From the NCBI GenBank assembly GCA_009760855.2, contig WPIO01000001.1, positions 793,001 to 857,000 of the forward strand: 64,000 bases of DNA, in the 5' to 3' direction. This DNA comes from Cristatella mucedo (lineage: Eukaryota > Bryozoa > Phylactolaemata > Cristatellidae). A program made the position numbers and the translations under genes. Below are positions 57,335 through 64,000 of this stretch, one piece after another (positions within the stretch are counted from its first letter, which is position 1; each line of letters starts with the position of its first letter). Under the pieces are notes generated by a model that did no database searches, was not told where the DNA came from, and was given only the letters and a program-made list of their open reading frames with translations.

Positions 57335-59080
57335 GACCCTATGGATCACTCGGCAACTTTTACTCACAATAGGAATTCAGTGAACAACTAGAACAACATG
57401 GGAAACATAAAAGCTACTGAGAATATTTTGGGAAAGGTTGACGCTTATAGCTTTACGACCAAATATTTCTTCCGGAGTCTCGAGGGGTAGTACAAGCGAA
57501 ATATTTCATTGTTTACTAGGGATGCTGACAGTCAGACATACCACTGCAAGTCTGAGCCTTATTATTCAGCTCAGCACGGCAACTCAGCCCCTTCACAGGC
57601 TAACAGTGGAAGGAATTGTCAGTAACTATTCATCATTCGGTCCACAACGATCACTGTATGAGAAGTAGAAGGCCTCCAGCAGATGCACACACACACACAG
57701 AGCTTACCCACGGCCAATTCACCTTTAGAAGAGTAGAGCGAATCTGCGAAGCCACCCATTAGGAAGAAGTCGGCTTCGGCAGTAAATCGTAGGCAGGAAC
57801 CGGAAGCCAAGGAGCGACCTCCAAGTCTGCCAAAGATGCTGTGCCAGCAGTGGCTGAAATGCCGCTCGTCGTCGGTTTCTTTGACTACTATTACAGCTAC
57901 CTATCAAGCCATGGATAGCTGCATTTGCACTGTTTATTTGAACCCTGTAGGTGTGCTACAAACCTTTCCCTCTTGACGGCCTATGCTATTGCCACGGTGT
58001 AATTAAAATAATGGGCAGAGCCGGTCAAGGCAACGTCAAAACAATTTTACTTACAGATTGGGCAAGTGAAGGCGACTGCCGTCCACCTCACCTAACTGAA
58101 TATGCTGAAAACGGATAGGTCAACCACACTTTATATTCCGTCTTCCCCACGTTATTAATGATGATTTAAACCCCAGCTTGCCATCTCAGACACACAAGCA
58201 AGTAACATGGTGCACGACTAAGGATAAAGCTATCTAAATTGGACGAACGATGGACTCACTACTGTTGAGATTTCTAGCTAGATAAATGTTTGTTTTTAGC
58301 TCTCTTTGGATGTATTTTTCAATTGCTACTTTATCCACACCTTTCATTGGGATGACGCACTGGAACTCGCGAGGCAATCCCGAGAGCACCTCCGATTGAT
58401 TGAGAGTGCAGAAATGCAGCTACAGAGGCTCGCAGAATGTAACAGCTCGGTGCCGACGGAGAGGCTAAGGGACTAGGGGTAATGTTTCGCTATATCTCAA
58501 AGTGAGTAATGCAAACGACTGCAACACACTGGGGACCAATGGTTTCGGAAACAGCACCTGCAGGAGGCGCCGATGGTGAAAGTGTTCCTGCGGTTCAGCA
58601 AGTTGCACGATCATTTCTGCAAACCTTATTCTGATATCGCAGCAAGGTAGCAGGTCCTTCGGCTGGCCTGTAATTGGCAAGGGACGAGTGACAGAATCAC
58701 ATCAAATGCAACAGAAGGCACCACAAAGTTTGATGTCCAAAGAAGAGCCAATGCAAGGTTAGCCAGTCGGTTCAATGTAGCAGTGTTCGTGAGTGTGAGT
58801 GTTGAGATGGACCACCACAACTCGAGTAATGATTGTAGCTAGACAATTGCTAACAGTACCCGTGTTCAAGAGGACCAGTATATAGGTTATTTCGGTAGTA
58901 CCTCTGGGGTTCTACGGAGCACTTAAGTGCCCCTGGGGCTAAGGTCCGTCCCACAACTAATTGGACCTTGAAAGTCGTCGGCTACAGAGTGAACAGATCA
59001 AGCACCCTGGCAGGGCCCACGTGTTGGATCTCAACGGGTCGTTTCCTGACACTTCATTGCGAGCCGACAGTACGGATCAC
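57335..59080 (+). repeat. ~1.74-kb tandem repeat, unit 2 (full)
   Basis: Full unit. Landmarks recur about 1,740 bp later: AACTAGAACAACATG..GAAAC at 57,380 versus 59,120, GAACCGGAAGCCAAGGAGC at 57,797 versus 59,562, and CGATGGACTCACTACTGT at 58,247 versus 60,003. It carries a short (CA)n run at 57,684-57,701 where unit 3 has (GA)n. No conserved open frame. Confidence 0.7.
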
Positions 59081-59084
59081 CCAG

Positions 59085-59425
59085 CAACATTCAATCACGA
59101 CTGGCATCCAGTTAACAACTAGAGCAATATGTGAAACGTAAAAGCTACTCGGGGTTCGATTGGGAAAGGGTGAAGCTTTCAGCTTTACAACCAAAATGGT
59201 TCTCCGGAGTCTCGGCAAGTTGTGGAAACAAAACTTTTGAATGTTTATACTAGGTATGCTAACAGTCAGACCAACCAGTGCAAGGTAGAGCCGTAGTATT
59301 CAGCTCAGCATGGAAGCTCTGCCCCCTCACAGGCTAGTAGTGGGAGGAATAGTCGGAAACTATTCAATATTTGGTGCCGGGCCCACAAAAGGCACTGTAT
59401 GAGAAGAAGAAGGCCTTCAGCAGGT

Positions 59426-59467
<42 letters not shown>

Positions 59468-60300
59468 CGCCTACAGCTTTTTCCCCTTCAAAAGATAAAA
59501 GCGAATCTGAGCAGCCAATCATTAGGAAGGAGGTGGCTTGGGCTGTTAATCGCCGGCAAGAACCGGAAGCCAAGGAGCAGCTCCAAGTGAGCCGAAGATG
59601 CTTGTCTTGCAGTGGCAGAAAGCCGCTCATTGCCGGTTTCTTCGGCTGCATGCACACCCGCATATAAAGTCAATGATAGCTGCGGTAGCAGTTACTGTTT
59701 GACACATGTAGACGTGTTACCAAGCTTTGCCTCTTGACATCCTATGCAATTGCCGTGGCCATCTATCTTAATGGCCAGAGCTGAAATTGGCAACATTAAA
59801 ACCATTTCACTTTCCGATCGGTGTAGTGAAGTCGACTGTCGTCCACCTTCGCATTGAATGGGCAGAAAGCAGAGTTCAGTTACACGTTTTATGTCGTCTT
59901 TAGCACGTCGGGGACAACAATCTAGACACCAGCTTGCCACCTAAGAACCACAAGCAAGTACGATTGTATCACTAAGGAAAACGCCATCCAAATTTGACTA
60001 ACGATGGACTCACTACTGTCGAGGCTTCTAGCTAGATGCATGGTTTTCGTTGCTCGCAAGATGTAGTTTTCCATTGGTATGTACTCCACAACTTTAATCG
60101 GGATGACTCACTGGGACTGGAAAGGCAACCCTGAGAGTATCTCTGATAGAGCAAGAGTGCCGACATGCAGCAACCGCAGGCTTGCTAAATTTGACAGATT
60201 GACGTCAACGGAGAGGCCAGGGGACAGAGGTAAGTATTTCACGATATCACTCAGCCAGCCATGCCAACGAACAGCAACTTTCTGGGGGCAGGGGCATGCA
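59085..60300 (+). repeat. ~1.74-kb tandem repeat, unit 3 (3'-truncated)
   Basis: Same order as unit 2 but ends near 60,300, where a tRNA-like SINE follows. It contains (GA)n at 59,429-59,465 in the position of the (CA)n run of unit 2. Frames here (59,364-59,663 and others) cross the microsatellite and are not coding. Confidence 0.7.
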
Positions 60301-60301
60301 T

Positions 60302-60440
60302 CACTGGTTTGGCACAGTGGTTAGAGTGCTCGCCTCGATGAAGGTCGGAGCGAAGGTATTTAATGACGAAGGTCGTGGACTCCAACCTCCTGTTATATGT
60401 GAAGTGCAAAAATAAAAGGTGAAGTTCTTTTTAGGTCATT
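60302..60440 (+). mobile_element. tRNA-derived SINE, family A-like, diverged
   Basis: CACTGGTTTGGCACAGTGGT, TAGAGTGCTCGCCTCGATGA, AGGTCGGAGCGAAGG, then GTCGTGGACTCCAACCTCC and TATGTGAAGTGC. The head and spacing match family A, but an insertion lies near the B box and the tail is eroded. Confidence 0.5.
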
Positions 60441-60855
60441 TAATAAATGCATTATACTTAAATTATGCAGAAGAAGGCGTGTCCTTACAGATCCTCTTAT
60501 TAGTGGCTTATTTGGTCTTTCAGCAGTCCCGTCTGAGAAGTAGACACAAGCTCGCCATCTGCGTGTTTTTAACACTCTTTTCCAAGTCACAGGTCATCTT
60601 TCAGTCTTTTTATGAATGCAACAAAGACTGAAGTGAGTCTGAAGCAAGACTGACCATGTATGCGAGACTTTAGCTTGATTGTGGAGGGGCTCGCAGCACC
60701 CAGCAAAGAACGATGAACAACGAGTCCCCCACAGAGGAGTTGTGGATGCAACTGCTGCAGCATTTGTAGAAAGGCGGGCGAGCACATATTCTGGTTGGCA
60801 AAGCCGTCGTGAAATCTGTTCCTGAGCACGTGGCATGGAGAGATTTAGAGCGATT

Positions 60856-60857
<2 letters not shown>

Positions 60858-60935
<78 letters not shown>

Positions 60936-60937
60936 TA

Positions 60938-61001
<64 letters not shown>
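60858..61001. repeat. (GA)n microsatellite
   Basis: About 144 bp of GA repeats with one GGATACAAA interruption at 60,932-60,940. Frames through it (RERERE or SLSLSL) are artefacts. Confidence 0.95.
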
Positions 61002-61006
<5 letters not shown>

Positions 61007-61264
61007 TAGCGTGAGTACAGACCCATGCACAAGCAAGAAGTGCATAAAGGTAGTCAAGGATATGGTCGCCTGCTAACAGGACACAACCATTGGGAATGCA
61101 AAGCTTCGGCTGAGGCGGAGACGCATGCATGGCTAACAAATGCTTCCTCATTAGCAGGACATGAGCTAGGTGACTTCACACAAAGTTTTGCGATTAACGA
61201 CTACTGATAATAAAACATGTATATATCGCCATAGGATATTTTAATCTCTTTCTATAATAAAAAG

Positions 61265-62045
61265 AATGATATATTTGTTATAGCACACTCAGTCAACTCA
61301 ATCCCTTTCTAGGTACTTTAAGTTTACTGTAAAGGAAGCAAGATCGAATACTTAGTGGTAGTATACTCAATGACCACAACCATATCATAGTTTGAGTTAA
61401 CATGTACTGGGTCAGCAGGGATATATCGTTAGTGGCAGCATGCACAGTGTCAGTACGCAGAAAAAGACGAATCACATGGACTCACTAAATGCTGCGATGA
61501 ATCAATTTATATTGACCTTCTCTTCAAACAAAATTAGCAAAGGCTGTTTTGATTCAGTCGGCAGTGAGCTCCAAGCTTTGAGAGCATATTGATTAAAAAC
61601 GACATCTCTAAAAGATCTGAGAATCGTACTGGGTACAGGATAATTAATGTATTCCCAAAAGCAGGTGGTACCATACTTAGCCTGATTAAGGAGTAAGTCT
61701 GATGGGTAGGCTAGAGCCAATAAGTCATTCGACCTAAAAGTGAGTGACAGCTTTAAGGTTGGTGTGGTGCTTGGCAGGGAGCCAGTGCAGGTCTGCAAGA
61801 ACTAGTCTGAGATAGCAACTGCGAGGTTAATGACAGACAATCCTTGCAGCAGAGTTTTGCAGCCTCTGTAAACACCTGATTGCACAGTATGGAAGACCAG
61901 CAAGCAATGAGTTAAAGAAGACAAGACCAAATGTCAGAACTGCATGGACCAATTTAGATACGCTATCCCTAACTAAGCGAGCCCAGGTTTAGCAATGTTT
62001 TTGTAGCTGAAAGTTGGCAAAATTGACTGTTAGCTGATTTGATTG
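61265..62045 (-). mobile_element. LINE copy (CR1/L2-like), minus strand, strongly decayed
   Basis: 3' UTR blocks at the left (GCACACTCAGTCAACTCAAT, GTACTTTAAGTTTACTGTAA). Minus-strand ORF2 remnants are at 61,502-61,798 (NDLLALAYPSDLLLNQAKYG, NQYALKAWSSLPTESKQP). It is more diverged than the copy at 55,902. Confidence 0.65.
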
Positions 62046-62047
62046 TC

Positions 62048-62488
62048 TATAATGATAATAATAATTCACTTGAGACTACCTCCTCAGAGAACCTAATCTC
62101 TTTGTAGTGCTCTGCATTTTCTGCAAAGAAAATGCAATTGAATGGTGAGTGATATCATGCTTGATAAAAAAAGTAGGAATAACATGGTGAGGGGTGACAT
62201 GCACTGGGTCAGCATGAAAATGTGGTTAGTGGCAGTTTGCACAGTGTCAGTACGCATAACCAAATCAAAGACGAATCTCAGGGACCCAGTAAACGCTGTC
62301 CTAAATAGGTGTGTTTTTAATTTCTTTTTAAATGTGGTCAAGTCAAAGGATTTTCTGACGCAAGTAGGAAGGGATTTCTAGGCTTTGGGAGAATACAAAC
62401 TGAATGCACGGTCTCCAAAAAACTTACAGTGTGTACGAAGTATTGGTAGGCTGTCGGATTCCGAAAAGCGGGAGGTACGATGCTTGGT
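62048..62488 (-). mobile_element. LINE 3' fragment, minus strand
   Basis: Starts ATAATAATAATTCACTTGAG and continues through the 3' UTR blocks. The minus frame 62,093-62,341 begins MTTFKKKLKTHLFRTAFTGS, the end of ORF2. It breaks off near GGTACGATGCTTGG at 62,488. Confidence 0.7.
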
Positions 62489-62499
62489 GGTGGTACGAA

Positions 62500-64000
62500 G
62501 TCAGAATAACAGAACATACACGAACGAGAAATATAAACTGGAGTGTCACCTAGCAGCTTTCACTCTATTTTTAATAGACCGTTATCGATTTCCGTATTTT
62601 CGTGGCCTTTGCCCTCGATTGCCGTGCATTACCCTCGAATGCAGGTTAGCGATTGCTTAAAATGATGTGGTTGCACTTTTGATACGTCGAACAGTGATAA
62701 AGAAATTGGATTTTTTCCACAAGCTTTGTTTGTAATTGCAACAGAAAATCAGAGATTGCTGCATTGTCTCGTTCAATGGCAGTCAGTTGCCATGCATTGC
62801 CCAAGGTTAAATTCCAATGATGAAGTATGTGCTTCCACAGTGAGCGTAATGTGGTAGAATAGTTACAAATTATAACAGCCGCTTTCCAGAAAATTTGTAG
62901 CAGATTGCAGTAGAGGTTGAGCCATTGCAGTTGAGTGCCGGGCATTGCCGTCTATGGTGCCTTTGTCGGTTGTTTAAAAGAATGTGGCTTCATTTTTAGT
63001 ACAGTGTAGTGCAATACGTAATAAAGGTTGGAGCTTCTCTTGGAATCTGTCGTTCTGGTTGTAATGGACCGTTATGGATTGAAGTAATTTCCCACGGACA
63101 ATACCATCAATTTCCGTGCATTGCCTCGATTGAAACCAAGCAATGCCTTAACATACTGCAAGAACACAGTTACATGTTAAGCGGAATGAGAGCTGCCACT
63201 TCTTAAAGCCAATGTTCTTAATTTGTCACAGTTGTGCTTTCGGCCCCCTGCCACGGCTGTAGATTGTTGTGCATTGCTGACAAATAACGAAAAAAGAAAC
63301 TTTAAAATGCCGATATTTGACATTGGATACAGAGGAATGTTATCAGTAAAAATGATTGGGGCTGTACTCCGCCAATTTCAAATCGATTTGCCGTAATTTA
63401 GAGTATTGGTCCTTGCCATTACTGTCATTTGCCGTTCATTGCTCGCGATTGTACGTGCTTGATAGGTTGAAAATATATGATTGCACTTTAAACGGAGTTC
63501 GCCGTGACAGGTGAAATAAATTTAATCTTGCCCCAGTCACCTTCCAGTGATTTGCGATGGATTATAATGGTGTGCCGTATTTGCCACGGCCACTGCCTTT
63601 GATTGCCATGCATTGCCCAAAATTGAACGGTCAGAGCTGGGTAAAGGGTCTAAAGTGTGTGCGTGCACAGTGAGATGTTATGCTAAATGAGAATGGGAGC
63701 TTGGTGTACCCAATTTCTCTTCGATTTGATGCGGTATGATGTATTGATCCCTGTCATTACTTGGAATTGCCGTGAATTGCTGATACTTAATGAGCAAAAC
63801 AGCTTGAAATGCCTAATATTTCACTTTTAGCATAAAGAAATGTGAAATGCGGTGACAAATGGCTTTTCGTGCAGCAAGTTTTTTGTTAATGTGCCACGAA
63901 TGATAGTGCATTGCTGCTTCCAGCCTAGCCGTTGCCGCAGATGGCCATGTATTTCCCGAGATTGAAGTAGCACAATCAATTAAAATTATGTGGTTGGCTT
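62500..64000 (+). repeat. satellite-like array B (~160-170-bp diverged monomers)
   Basis: TTGCCATGCATTGCCC-type motifs recur at about 62,620, 62,790, 62,940, 63,110, 63,265, 63,430, 63,600 and 63,770, a spacing of about 150-175 bp. Each is followed by TGTGGTTGCACTTTT-like or related blocks. It continues past the right edge of the window. It is the same family as 33,100-35,340 but in the opposite orientation. No genes. Confidence 0.55.

Noticed and set aside
60594-61151. SLSLSL and RERERE frames of up to 185 codons
   Set aside because: Translation of the (GA)n tract at 60,858-61,001.

Overview
This is a repeat-rich, AT-rich window of nuclear DNA from an animal, most likely an invertebrate; I cannot fix the phylum. 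The evidence is spliced genes with GT/AG introns, secreted discoidin-domain proteins, CR1/L2-like LINEs, tRNA-derived SINEs, DNA transposons and long microsatellites. Host genes are few. I can rebuild two, a paralogous pair of small secreted F5/8C (discoidin) lectin-like proteins. One is on the minus strand (1,540-8,658) and one on the plus strand (26,115-30,385), arranged head to head. Both have a signal-peptide exon followed by exons of exactly 167, 120 and 141 bp with the same phases, and both have AATAAA 45 nt after the stop. || The outstanding feature is at 43,275-53,677. It is a 10.4-kb, very AT-rich block bounded by about 200-bp terminal inverted repeats that start 5'-AG. It holds the degraded gene set of a Polinton/Maverick-like DNA virus: a Polinton-type retroviral-fold integrase, a double-jelly-roll major capsid protein, several other virion-protein candidates, a fibre-like repeat protein, a YqaJ/lambda-exonuclease-family nuclease and an HNH-AP2 endonuclease. 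I find no protein-primed PolB, no packaging ATPase and no adenovirus-type protease. The genes carry stops and frameshifts. Two copies of a host SINE family are inserted, one in the integrase and one in a virion gene, so this is an old germline-resident virus rather than contamination. || Layout. 1-170: LINE tail. 1.5-8.7 kb: discoidin gene 1, whose 6.2-kb first intron contains a tandem duplication with LINE copies. 9-22.6 kb: non-coding or decayed repeats (SINEs, LINE remnants, a dispersed 0.4-kb repeat, and an AT-rich decayed coding stretch at 18.5-19.9 kb). 22.6-24.7 kb: a dead Mutator-like (MULE) element with a FLYWCH zinc finger. 26-30.4 kb: discoidin gene 2. 33.1-35.3 kb: satellite-like array. 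35.5-36.8 kb: LINEs. 37.84-38.34 kb: piggyBac-like MITE. 38.4-39.07 kb: giant (TA)n/(TGCG)n microsatellite. 43.3-53.7 kb: endogenous virus. 55.1-60.3 kb: diverged 1.74-kb tandem repeat. 61.2-62.5 kb: LINEs. 62.5-64 kb: a second array of the satellite, in the opposite orientation. || One SINE family shares its 3' tail with the local LINE family, which suggests that LINE mobilises it. Most long uninterrupted frames outside these features come from low-complexity DNA or lie antisense to repeats. All identifications are by eye from translated motifs; no database search was run.
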